A DNA stretch of 64,000 bases from Bacteroidota bacterium (GTDB lineage Bacteria > Bacteroidota > Bacteroidia > Chitinophagales > LD1). Location of the stretch: the NCBI GenBank assembly GCA_016722375.1, contig JADKJG010000004.1:248001-312000 (forward strand), in the 5' to 3' direction. Positions 1 through 8,900 of the stretch are shown in pieces (position 1 is the first letter of the stretch; the number at the start of each line of letters is the position of its first letter). The translations under genes were made by a program, and so were the position numbers. The notes under the pieces were generated by a model. The model was not told where the DNA came from. It did no database searches and saw only the letters and a program-made list of their open reading frames with translations.

Positions 1-2
1 AA

Positions 3-95
3 ATTCTTTGCAATAAATCCTACATCAAGGGCTATCATGACGAGCGAGAATGCAAAGCGTATGAACCGCCTGTAGTGATTGAGATTGCTGCTTAG
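3..95 (+). CDS. 3' end of an unidentified gene (partial)
   Basis: An open frame enters from the left edge and ends at a TAG at 93-95, giving about 30 residues with two cysteines (residues 3 and 17) and the C-terminus PPVVIEIAA. A terminator hairpin follows at 141-168, which fits a real gene end. Another frame is also open to a stop at 73, so the frame choice rests on the terminator and on the cysteine-containing sequence. I do not recognise the family. Confidence 0.35.
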   Translation: MLCNKSYIKGYHDERECKAYEPPVVIEIAA

Positions 96-140
96 AAAAT
101 TATTGGACCGCCGCGAGGCAGGCTGAAGAACAGAAAAAGA

Positions 141-168
141 AAACCCCATCGGTAACGGTGGGGTTTTT
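141..168. terminator. Bidirectional rho-independent terminator
   Basis: AACCCCA and TGGGGTT arms enclose a short GC-rich loop. A-tract and T-tract flank the stem, so it can end both the gene entering from the left and the acyl-CoA dehydrogenase on the minus strand. Confidence 0.8.
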
Positions 169-186
169 GAATTTTAAGGAAGGTAT

Positions 187-1338
187 CTATTTCAATACAT
201 TTCTCGCAATCAGCTCTTTCATGATTTCATTGGTGCCGGCATAGATGCGCTGTACGCGGGCATCTGCCCAAGCGCGAGCCACGGGATACTCCAGGATATA
301 ACCATAGCCTCCGTGAAGCTGCAAACATTCATCGGCCACCTTCCCTTGCAAATCGGTGAGCCAGTATTTGCACATGGAGGCAGCTGCCGCATCTAATTTC
401 TTTTGATTATGCAGCTCGAGGCAACGGTCCGCAAAAACGCGGCCGATACTTATTTCAGTACTCAGTTCCGCCAGTTTGAAACGGGTGTTTTGAAAATCCG
501 AAACTGATTTCCCGAAAGCTTTGCGGTCTTTGGTGTATTGAATGGTGCTTTCTAAAACGCCCTCTGCAGCGGCAATTGCCATTAAACCTACAATCAAGCG
601 CTCCTGCGCTAGCTCAGTCATCATATAAGCGAAGCCCTCACCTACTTTTCCGAGCAAATTTTCTTTAGGGACTTTTACATTTTCAAAAAATAGTTCGCAG
701 GTGTCTTGTGCATGAAGACCTATTTTTTCCAAAGGCTTCCCTTTGGTGAATCCTTTCCAAGCTGCTTCCATTAGAAACAATGAAATCCCCTTGGCTCCTT
801 TGGTTGGGTCTGTCTTGATCGCTACTACAGCCAGATCGCATAGATACCCGTTGGTGATAAAAGTTTTCGAACCAGTAACGAGGTAATGGTCACCTTTGTC
901 CACTGCGACAGTTTTGATATTCTGTAAATCACTACCCGCTCCTGGCTCCGTCATGGCGATGGCCGAAATCATTTGACCAGAAACCATTTTTGGTAAATAT
1001 TTCTTTTTGGTGGCTTCATTCCCATATTTCTCGATGTAGGGACAAACAATATCATTGTGCAAAGGATAACCTACTGCCGGGCCAGCGCTTCCGGTTCGGG
1101 CAAGTTCTTCCAAGATGAGTGCGTTGTATCGGAAGTCTTTAATGCCTAATCCGCCGTATTGCTCGTCCACCTGCGGACAAAGAAATCCTGCCTCCCCAAA
1201 TTTTAGCCAACTTTCGCGAGAAACCATTTTGTTTTTTTCCCATTCAGCATTGTATGGCAGCACTTCCTTTGCTACAAAATCGCGAACAGATTGAGCAAAC
1301 ATGATGTGCTCATCGGTGTAAACATTTCTTTCAATCAT
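187..1338 (-). CDS. Acyl-CoA dehydrogenase, long-chain/isovaleryl-type active site
   Basis: 383 residues, full length for the family. It is an FAD enzyme that oxidises acyl-CoA to 2-enoyl-CoA and passes electrons to ETF. Visible signatures are AMTEPGAGSD (about residue 130), YTKDRKAFGK (about 268) and CLQLHGGYGY (about 338). The segment near residue 368 reads IYAGTNEIMKELIAR, so the glutamate that acts as base in short/medium-chain enzymes (IYEGT) is alanine here. The alternative base used by LCAD and isovaleryl-CoA dehydrogenases, the Glu of LAQER on helix G, is present. This places it with the LCAD/IVD-like group; the exact chain length cannot be read from sequence. It lies downstream of gdhA but is separated from it by a terminator. 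Confidence 0.93.
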   Translation of the reverse strand: MIERNVYTDEHIMFAQSVRDFVAKEVLPYNAEWEKNKMVSRESWLKFGEAGFLCPQVDEQYGGLGIKDFRYNALILEELARTGSAGPAVGYPLHNDIVCPYIEKYGNEATKKKYLPKMVSGQMISAIAMTEPGAGSDLQNIKTVAVDKGDHYLVTGSKTFITNGYLCDLAVVAIKTDPTKGAKGISLFLMEAAWKGFTKGKPLEKIGLHAQDTCELFFENVKVPKENLLGKVGEGFAYMMTELAQERLIVGLMAIAAAEGVLESTIQYTKDRKAFGKSVSDFQNTRFKLAELSTEISIGRVFADRCLELHNQKKLDAAAASMCKYWLTDLQGKVADECLQLHGGYGYILEYPVARAWADARVQRIYAGTNEIMKELIARNVLK

Positions 1339-1368
1339 TATTTTGAATTAGAGCGGCAATGATAAAAG

Positions 1369-1400
1369 AAAAGCCGTTAACGATTAGTTAACGGCTTTTC
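1369..1400 (-). terminator. Terminator after gdhA
   Basis: Perfect hairpin AAAAGCCGTTAAC / GTTAACGGCTTTT with a 5-base loop. Its position just past the minus-strand stop at 1424 fits termination of the glutamate dehydrogenase transcript. Confidence 0.85.
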
Positions 1401-1423
1401 AAATGTGCTGTGTATATAATTGT

Positions 1424-2861
1424 TTAAGGGAAAATACCCATTGCGTAATAACTATCGCGAATTTTATTGATTGCTACAGCAAAGGCAGCTGTCCGCAGGG
1501 TTTTGACATCCTTATTATTGATCTTGAAATCGCGGATAGCGCGATAGGCCACAATCATGGTGTCTTCCAAACCTGAATTTACTAAATCAATTTCATCGGC
1601 ACCGTGAATCAATTTTTCAATTCTTTTAGCATCTACTTTTGTTCCTGTCAACTCCTCAACCAGTGTGATAAAATTTTTCTGATGTTTTTCTTCATATCGC
1701 TTTTGCATTCTGCCAAAACGAACGTGTGAAAGATTTTTGAGCCATTCGAAATAAGAAACCGTGACACCTCCTGCATTGGTATAGATATCGGGGATAATCA
1801 TCACTCCCTTTTGATCAAGGATTGCTTCTGCCACAGGAGTAACCGGTCCGTTGGCTGCTTCAGCAATAATTTTTGCTTTTATCCGAGGGGCATTTTCTTC
1901 GGTAATCTGTTTTTCTAAAGCTGCAGGTATCAGAATGTCGCACTCGAGTTCAAGAGCATGAAGGCTATCTGGGATAAACTTTGCATTCGGAAATCCTTCT
2001 ATTGTTCCTTTTAAGTTCCGGTAGTTTAAAACCCTCATCAGGGTCAATCCCCTGTTCATTAATAACCGCGCCTTCTCTTTCAGCAATAGCAATGATTTTT
2101 GCCCCATACTCTACAATGAATTTGGCTGCATGATAACCCACGTTACCTAACCCCTGCATAATAACGCGCTTCCCTTCCAAACCGATACCAAGACCTAGTT
2201 TCTCCATATCCTCTTTATATGAGCAGACTTCGTTCAGGGCATATACCACACCTCTGCCGGTCGCTTCGGTTCTTCCTTTAATGCCGTTCAGAGAAACAGG
2301 CTTGCCGGTGACACAACCATAGCCATCCAGTTCGCCAGGACGCAAAGTCATGTAGGTATCAAGAATCCAAGCCATTTCTCTTTCACCCGTTCCATAATCT
2401 GGTGCGGGCACATCTATACCGGGGCCGATAAAATTTTTCTTTACCAATTCTGCAGTATAACGACGGGTAATATTTTCTAAAATTTCAGGTGAAGTATCTC
2501 TTGGTGCAATTTTTATTCCCCCTTTTGCACCTCCGAAAGGCACATCAACTAAGGCACATTTATAAGTCATGAGCGCCGCCAAAGCCATCACCTCATCCTG
2601 ATCTACACGCATGGAATAGCGAATACCTCCTTTGGTCGGAGTACGGTGATGAGAATGCTGCACACGATACGCTTCTATCACTCGAACTTCTTTCCCCCAT
2701 TTGACCGGGAAATTCATTTTATAAATGCTATTACATGCTTTGATTTGATCCAACAGCCCTTTAGGGGCACCGGTAAAAGGTGCCGCATTATCAAAATAAT
2801 AGGATACACTTTCAGAGAAACTTAGTTTCTCCAAATTTATCTTTTTGCTTTTTTCAGCCAT
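1424..2861 (-). CDS. gdhA: Glu/Leu/Phe/Val-type glutamate dehydrogenase, split by one frameshift
   Basis: Interconverts glutamate and 2-oxoglutarate with NAD(P). The N-terminal part (2861 down to about 2035) carries the substrate-binding core, including HHRTPTKGGIRYS, the catalytic-lysine stretch ALMTYKCALVDVPFGGAKGG and the nucleotide-binding VIMQGLGNVG. The C-terminal part (about 2030 down to 1424) carries AEAANGPVTP and IYTNAGGVTVSYFEW. The frames change after ...GIDPDE; removing one base of the GGG run at about 2032-2034 restores one reading frame of roughly 478 codons, slightly longer than the usual 420-450. Both halves are fully conserved, so a sequencing or assembly error is more likely than a dead gene. 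Confidence 0.9.
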
Positions 2862-2943
2862 AAGTTGTAGGTTTTTATTATAAAAAAAAGAGAACGCAAA
2901 TTGATGCCTTTTTCCTCCGAATTTCCAAATGATTTCTAACTAA

Positions 2944-3159
2944 TTAACTCTTTTGTTTTTGTTCCATTGTTTTCAACCTTCTTTCTATGTTGAAAAGAAA
3001 GACTATAAGAAAGGTAAGGATGATAAAAAGTACTGCCAAAACCACATAAATTTTCAAGTCCCAAGTAATAAATTGTTCTCTGTTGGATTCGGCATCGCCC
3101 TGTGCATGAGCAAAGAATAGACATAGGATTAAAGCGAGGCTAGGGATATATCGTTTCAT
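2944..3159 (-). CDS. CcmD-like small membrane protein
   Basis: 71 residues starting MKRYIPSLALILC. A cleavable signal peptide ends near AHAQ, then one transmembrane helix (about residues 35-57, VVLAVLFIILTFLIVFLF) is followed by a charged tail ERRLKTMEQKQKS. The ATG overlaps the stop of the ccmC gene by 4 bases (ATGA), so the two are translationally coupled. Small size, topology and place directly after ccmC match CcmD-like proteins of cytochrome c maturation; sequence similarity alone would not prove it. The longer in-frame start upstream would remove the signal peptide from the N-terminus and is unlikely. Confidence 0.7.
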   Translation of the reverse strand: MKRYIPSLALILCLFFAHAQGDAESNREQFITWDLKIYVVLAVLFIILTFLIVFLFNIERRLKTMEQKQKS

Positions 3160-4247
3160 TTTATTTGTTTTTGATGAATAAGTTGCATTCGAATAAGAAT
3201 AGATAAGAACCAGAAGCCCAGAAGAATCCAACCAATGACAGCAGGGTAGAAGAACATCCGAAGAGTGCTGTCCAAATCATACTTGCTGAAAGCTGGATTG
3301 CCTCCGTTACCGGGGTGCATTGAATCTGTCAATCGAGGAAGTACAAATACACAAAAGATAAATACCACAAAAGCTACAACGTTAAACATAGCGGCGATTC
3401 GAGTGATTTTCTTCTTATCGGCAAATGAATTTCGAATGACCATGTATGCAACGTAGAAAATAATAGCTACCAATGCCGCTGCCATTTTGATGTCTTCCAG
3501 CAATAATTTCATAATAACATCTAACCAGTCAACCCCAATGTACCAAGTGTATTTTGCCCAGACCAAGCCCGTGAAGTATCCACAGGCACTGAATACCAAC
3601 GCTACAATTACGCTTTGATGTGCATACATATCCCACTTTGGGTCTCCTTTAATAAGGAAAAGAATACTCCAGATGAATGAAGCAAATACCAGCATGGTCA
3701 TTACAAACCACATAGGAACATGAAAGAAAGTATTGCGGATTGTTTCGTATAAAATTTCTCGATAGGGGAAGCATGTCAAATTATGTTTGTTGTTGTTTAC
3801 TTCCGGTATTGACAACGTAGCACCACTTTTGAATGAACTATCTTCCCGAGTTGTTTTAACTAAGACTAAAGCATCGCGTAACGAAAAGGTTCCATCCACA
3901 TCATCATTTATCACGACGTCAAAGTTTGAAGAGCCCAGATCTTTTGCTTGGAATTGACTTAAACCAAATGTTGCGGAAAGTGTCTTGTTGTCGAGAACCT
4001 GAAGTGAGATGGGGGAATAAAAACGGCTCTTATTTTTGAACCACAATTGCAGTTTGCCCACTTTGTGTGAGGTGAAATGTGTATTAAAGCCGGTGATTCG
4101 GATTACATAAGAGGTATCGGCATATATGATAGACGGATGGACTTTTGTAATCCCCGGGCCTAGCGGGATAAAAAAACTTCCTATTAATACATATACTAAC
4201 AGTGCCGCACAAAGCCACTTCCACCACCTTTGATAAATCCAGTTCAT
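3156..4247 (-). CDS. ccmC: Cytochrome c biogenesis protein CcmC/CcsA family with periplasmic insertion
   Basis: 363 residues. A first transmembrane helix (residues 10-30) precedes a soluble region of about 130 residues rich in beta-prone sequence, then six hydrophobic helices. The helix region contains WAKYTWYIGVDW, in the place of the tryptophan-rich haem-handling WWD-type motif, and RLTDSMHPGN, corresponding to the conserved histidine loop of CcmC. Standard CcmC is about 240 residues, so the N-terminal third is an addition of the kind seen in Bacteroidota. Role: presenting haem for covalent attachment to c-type cytochromes such as the one at 27332. The operon continues into the CcmD-like gene. 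Confidence 0.82.
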   Translation of the reverse strand: MNWIYQRWWKWLCAALLVYVLIGSFFIPLGPGITKVHPSIIYADTSYVIRITGFNTHFTSHKVGKLQLWFKNKSRFYSPISLQVLDNKTLSATFGLSQFQAKDLGSSNFDVVINDDVDGTFSLRDALVLVKTTREDSSFKSGATLSIPEVNNNKHNLTCFPYREILYETIRNTFFHVPMWFVMTMLVFASFIWSILFLIKGDPKWDMYAHQSVIVALVFSACGYFTGLVWAKYTWYIGVDWLDVIMKLLLEDIKMAAALVAIIFYVAYMVIRNSFADKKKITRIAAMFNVVAFVVFIFCVFVLPRLTDSMHPGNGGNPAFSKYDLDSTLRMFFYPAVIGWILLGFWFLSILIRMQLIHQKQIK

Positions 4248-4687
4248 CTATTGATTAGTCTTTTATTTTGGCGATCTGATTTTCATCGAACGTATATCAT
4301 TCCATGTTTTCCGCCTACGAATCATGTATCGTCCGCATTAATTTACGGGGCAAATATATTCAAATGGTAAGGTGCCGTAACAAATTGTTTCCAATATATT
4401 TTACAATCTTTAATCGCTAATAAATAATAGCCATTAGTAGAGTTGTATTTGATAGAGCGAAAATGCTTGTTCATTAGGTTTAAGCGAAACTTATGGCATG
4501 GACAATCTTGATTTTTATCGTCTTGGTATCTGCCTTTCTATATTAGTGAATTTGGAAATAATCATTGTCTGAAAGTATGTGTTATAAAAAGAGCAGCTAT
4601 AAGTAGGTCTCAGACTTTGCGGTTTCATCCGGTTCTTTGCCAAATTGTCATCTTCTCTTTCCATTTTTGACCGACTTATGTCTATTC
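4248..4687. other. Intergenic region between divergent ccmC and arsR genes
   Basis: AT-rich sequence with no convincing gene. It carries the upstream region of the minus-strand ccmC gene and leads into the 21-bp tandem array. A 73-codon open frame at 4645-4866 is produced by the repeat itself. Confidence 0.6.
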
Positions 4688-4939
4688 GGTACCCATCTCT
4701 AACTATTCGGTACCGTTTAGTAAGAGACAGGTACCTGTTCGTAGCTACTCAGTCCCTGTTAGCCAAAGATAGGTGCCTGTTCGTTGCTATTCGCTCCCTG
4801 TTAGCTAAAGACTGGTCCCTGTTCGCAGCTACTTGGTCCCTGTTAGCAAGAGATAGGTCCTTGTAATCGGCAATTCGGTACCTGTTAGCTACTACTCGGT
4901 CCCTGTTAGCCAGAGATGGGTGCTTGTTAGCTAAAGTTG
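4688..4939. repeat. Tandem array A: 12 units of 21 bp
   Basis: Twelve consecutive units of exactly 21 bp can be laid end to end without gaps. Most start GGTNCCTGTT, followed by either a CGTAGCTACTC-like or an AGCTAAAGATA-like half; these two types alternate through the middle of the array, giving a 42-bp higher-order period. A diverged thirteenth unit may precede it at 4667. No palindromic repeat/spacer layout of the CRISPR kind is present. The array lies 197 bases upstream of the arsR start, in the divergent ccmC-arsR gap. Confidence 0.92.
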
Positions 4940-5107
4940 TGGAGTCTGTACAATGATTATGGCTAAATTCTTACAAATACGTTTTGGTTGAGTGCGTTAC
5001 AAAATTGAAACTTAGAAGGAATTATGAACCCTTACTATCTTTTTACGGTTTAATTTGTTAAATGAATTGAAAAGGATAATTCTATACAATCATCCCGATT
5101 TTATTTA

Positions 5108-5115
5108 TATTTTTG
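5108..5115 (+). promoter_or_regulatory. Bacteroidota -7 element for arsR gene
   Basis: TATTTTTG fits the TAnnTTTG consensus and lies 21 bases before the ATG at 5137. No clear -33 TTG is visible at the expected distance. Confidence 0.5.
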
Positions 5116-5136
5116 TATCAATAAAATTGATAAGAC

Positions 5137-5505
5137 ATGAAAAATGAAAAAGCAAAACTACCGCAACAGGTACTGGTTATTAACTCCGATAAAGGTTCGG
5201 ATAAAATTTCGGTTGAATTAAGTACGATAAAACGTGCTGCATTAACATTAAGGGCATTATATCATCCATTAAGAAAAACGATATTGGAGCTCATTCAGGA
5301 TAACGGTGAATCTATCGTAACTGATATATATAAGAAGATGAAGATAGAGCAATCCGTTTGCTCTCAGCATCTGGCTATTTTAAGAAGAGCAGAAGTAGTC
5401 ACTACGCGCCGTAATGGAAAGCAGATTTTCTATTCTGTGAATCCTAAAAGAATTGGTGAAATCTATGATTTAGCAAAATCGTTGGCTCAAAGAACCGTGA
5501 AGTAA
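5137..5505 (+). CDS. ArsR-family winged-helix regulator
   Basis: 122 residues. After a divergent 35-residue N-terminus, residues 36-115 form the ArsR fold: RALYHPLRKTILELI, the recognition region EQSVCSQHLAILRRAEVV and the wing TTRRNGKQIFYSV. The classical metal motif ELCVCDL is absent and only one cysteine (in SVCSQH) is present, so I cannot assign a metal or other ligand. It stands alone, with a strong terminator right after it. Confidence 0.88.
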   Translation: MKNEKAKLPQQVLVINSDKGSDKISVELSTIKRAALTLRALYHPLRKTILELIQDNGESIVTDIYKKMKIEQSVCSQHLAILRRAEVVTTRRNGKQIFYSVNPKRIGEIYDLAKSLAQRTVK

Positions 5506-5529
5506 AAGATTGGTTTTCCAAAAATGCTG

Positions 5530-5559
5530 AACGCCGTGTCGCACAAACACGGCGTTTTT
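5530..5559 (+). terminator. Terminator after arsR gene
   Basis: AACGCCGTG and CACGGCGTT arms around a 9-base loop, followed by TTTTTC. Confidence 0.88.
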
Positions 5560-5909
5560 CTTTGAATCAACCAGATATAATAATTATTCTGAAATTGCAT
5601 TAATCAATGCCAAGAAAGGAGTGATTTTTCTTGTGTTTGTGGGCATTTCACCTGAAATCATTGCAACGATTATTAATGATGCTTTTTGGTGTGTCCGATT
5701 CGGAATTTGAAATGTGAATAAATATCTTCGACAGTTTTCTGAAACGGATTCTTTTTTGTATTTTCATCGTGTAACTTTGCAGGGAGGTTGCCGTACGTAT
5801 AAAGGTCAGTTATTTTTGCGTGGTTTTGTTCTGAGATATTGAAGAGAAAAACTAAAGTGATAGCAGATGCAACAGGATACAGTTTGATTAGCATCTATTA
5901 TTAACGAGA
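5560..5909. other. Leader region of the PKD protein gene
   Basis: No supported gene. TAACTTTG at 5772-5779 fits the TAnnTTTG -7 consensus and would give a leader of about 130 bases for the large secreted protein, but the spacing to the nearest TTTG upstream is shorter than usual. Confidence 0.4.
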
Positions 5910-8900
5910 TTGAATAAAACAAAGCGATTGAAAAGAATTTTAACCATCTTATTCTTTGGAGGTATTTTGTTTCAGGGCAGAGTCTTGGCACAGGTACAAG
6001 CTTTGTCTATTGCCGATTCGCTTGTAAGTTGTGGAAAGCTTACGGTAACTTTTCAGGATGTATCTACCGGCAACCCAACGTCATGTTCGTGGGATTTTGG
6101 CGATGGGACTTCTCCAATACAAAACTGTGGAACCCTGACTCATACCTATACTGCACCTGGTGTTTACAATGTTGTGCATTCAGTTTCAGACGGCACGAAC
6201 ACTAGTACTGAGTCTATTCTTATCCGCGTTTATCGAGGTCCGCAGGCAGAGTTTGTATCTTTCGACCTCTCGGGCTGCTCACCCCACTGCGCCACCTTCA
6301 CTAACCAAACTATTGTCGGTGAAAGTGCCATAAGCCAAGTGGTTTGGGATTATCAGGATCCCTCCCCAACCACAAATTATAATGGCTCGCACTGTTATAA
6401 TAATCCGGGTTCTTATAGGGTGTCTTTATTTGTTAGGGACATAAATGGTTGTGAATCCAAAATCGTTAAGGATAATTATATAGCTGTCCGGCCAAGACCT
6501 CGGGTCACTTTAACAGCCAACCCTGCTTTTTCATGTAATGCACCATGGAATGTTGTATTAACTGCCACTATTACATCTCCAACTACTCCTGATTATACGT
6601 ATAAATTTTTTGTGTTGGGGACCGGCACACCGAGAGTCGTCGGGCCTACTTCGGCTACTAGTGCTACTATAAGCAATATTTACCCCAACGGTATTTATAA
6701 CGCTTATGTGGAGGTAGAAGATGCCAACGGTTGCAAAGACACTTCCTTTTTTCGCATTGAAATCACCGACTTGGTGGCTGGTTTTAGACCTGCAAACGAC
6801 AGTGGATGTGTGGGCGTGCCGATACAATTTTGTGATACATCAAATTTCGCCTCTAGTTGGGATTGGGATTGGGGTGATGGCTCAGCACACTCAACCGTCA
6901 AGTGTCCGAATAAAAGTTATGCTACTCCCGGGTGTTATGATGTAACGCTTATCATTCGCTATAACACTTGTAGAGATACTATTACCAAAATTAATGTTAT
7001 ATGCATTTTCCCTCCTCCTAATTTTACATTTAGTGCCAACCAAACATATAATTGCACCGCTCCGTTCAATGTAAACTTCACTGCCGTACCCAGCAGTGGG
7101 ATTATTACGAATTACGCCTGGGATTTTGGAGATGGTTCCCCGACAGTTAACACAACCGGACCTACTTCATCTCATACCTATACTACAGCCACTAGTTTTA
7201 CGGTTAAAGTTACTGCTACCAGTAATCAGGGCTGCTCGGTAACGAAAACCCTAACGAACTATATTAAGATTAAAGATGTAACCGCCCGTTTTACTACAAG
7301 TATTGATTCGGGTTGCACTCCTCTTTCCGTGCGTTTTACCAATACGAGTATTGGACAGGCTCCACTAAGTTATTACTGGATATTTGGTGACGGTGCTAAC
7401 GATAATGTAGCAAGTCCCACCCATGTATTCAGTATAACAGGAAATTACAAACCGATATTGATTGTTACCAATGGCTCGGGTTGCAAGGATACTTTTGTGT
7501 TTCCAAGAATTATTAAGGTAGGGTCACCTATCAGGCCTTCGTTTACCGCCAATCCGTTGATTCAATGTATTGACCAACCGGTTATTTTCACTAATACCAC
7601 CAATGTAGCAGGCATCAATCCTCCACCTCTTTTTACCTGGTTCTTTGATTTGCCAAAAAGTAATGCCGCTGCTGGGCCTCCTGGTCCATTTACACCAACC
7701 AAGACTAAAACTTATTCAGATACTGGTTGCTATGATATTAGACTTAGGATTACTAGTCAAGGCTGTATAGCAGATACCACGCTGACTCAATATGTCTGCA
7801 TTGTTTTACCCAAGGCTGACTTTGACTTTGTGGCGAATTGTGGAAATGCATTAATTGATACATTTAAGAGTAAATCACAAGGAGCCGATTTATATAGTTG
7901 GGATTTCGGTAGCGGCCCTAGTCCCTTCAGCCCTTCAGATTCCATTCACATTCACCAATTTTCTCCCGCGGGGACTTATTCGGTATTGCACATCGTTAAG
8001 AATAATGCTACCGGTTGTGTTGATTCCCTCCGCAAAACGGTTAACGTAGGTGTCTCAACCATTGGCTTCACAGCAGATACTTTATCCGGCTGTCGTTCCC
8101 TCACGGTGCACTTTCGCGATACTTCGGTTTACTCTAATACCTGGCGATGGAATTTTGGCGATACCGCAAGCAGTACAAATACCTCCTCGTCAAAAAATCC
8201 TACGCATATATTCACCCGTTCGGGCAGTTATACTGTTACGCTGGTCATAAATCCAGGAGGCGATTGCCCGGATACCCTGCGCAAGGTGGCTTATATCACG
8301 GTATATGGAATTACGGTTGGCTTTGAGGCCATTCCCGCTTTCGGCTGTGTTCCGCTTAACCCGACATTCAGAGATACAAGCGCCTCCTATATGGGTACCA
8401 TCAACTCCTGGTTATGGACTTTTGGCGACCCTACTACAGGTTCCTTTGATACCTCAATAGTTCAGAACCCGAACCATACTTACAATAATCTAGGCGATTA
8501 CACAGCGCGCTTACGCGCTACTGATACCAGAGGATGTTCGGCAACTGTTACCCGTCCAGTCCACGCAGCAAAGACAAATGCCGATTTTTCTTCCGATACT
8601 GCTGTTTGTCCCGGCGACTTGGTGACGTTCACTAATCTATCTACTAACTCAAACGTTTCGTACTGGAACTTTGGCGATCCAAGCTCTTCGAGTAATCTCT
8701 CTACAGATATAGATCCCACCCATGTGTTCACTAACATGGGTATATACACTATAACCTTGATTGCCGTCAACGATACCTTTGGCTGCTCAGATACTATACG
8801 TCGAAATATTAATGTTTCGCAGCCTTATGTGAATTTTTACGACACCTCCGGCTTTGCCCCCTGTCCGCCGTTTCCGGTTCGGTTCTTCAATACTTCTGCC

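Noticed and set aside
4645..4866. 73-codon open frame with heptapeptide repeats in array A
   Set aside because: 21 is a multiple of three, so any frame without a stop in the unit stays open. No start signal, and array C with the same period has no open frame.
4688..4939. CRISPR array
   Set aside because: The 21-bp units lack constant repeats with unique spacers of usual size, and no cas genes are present in the window.
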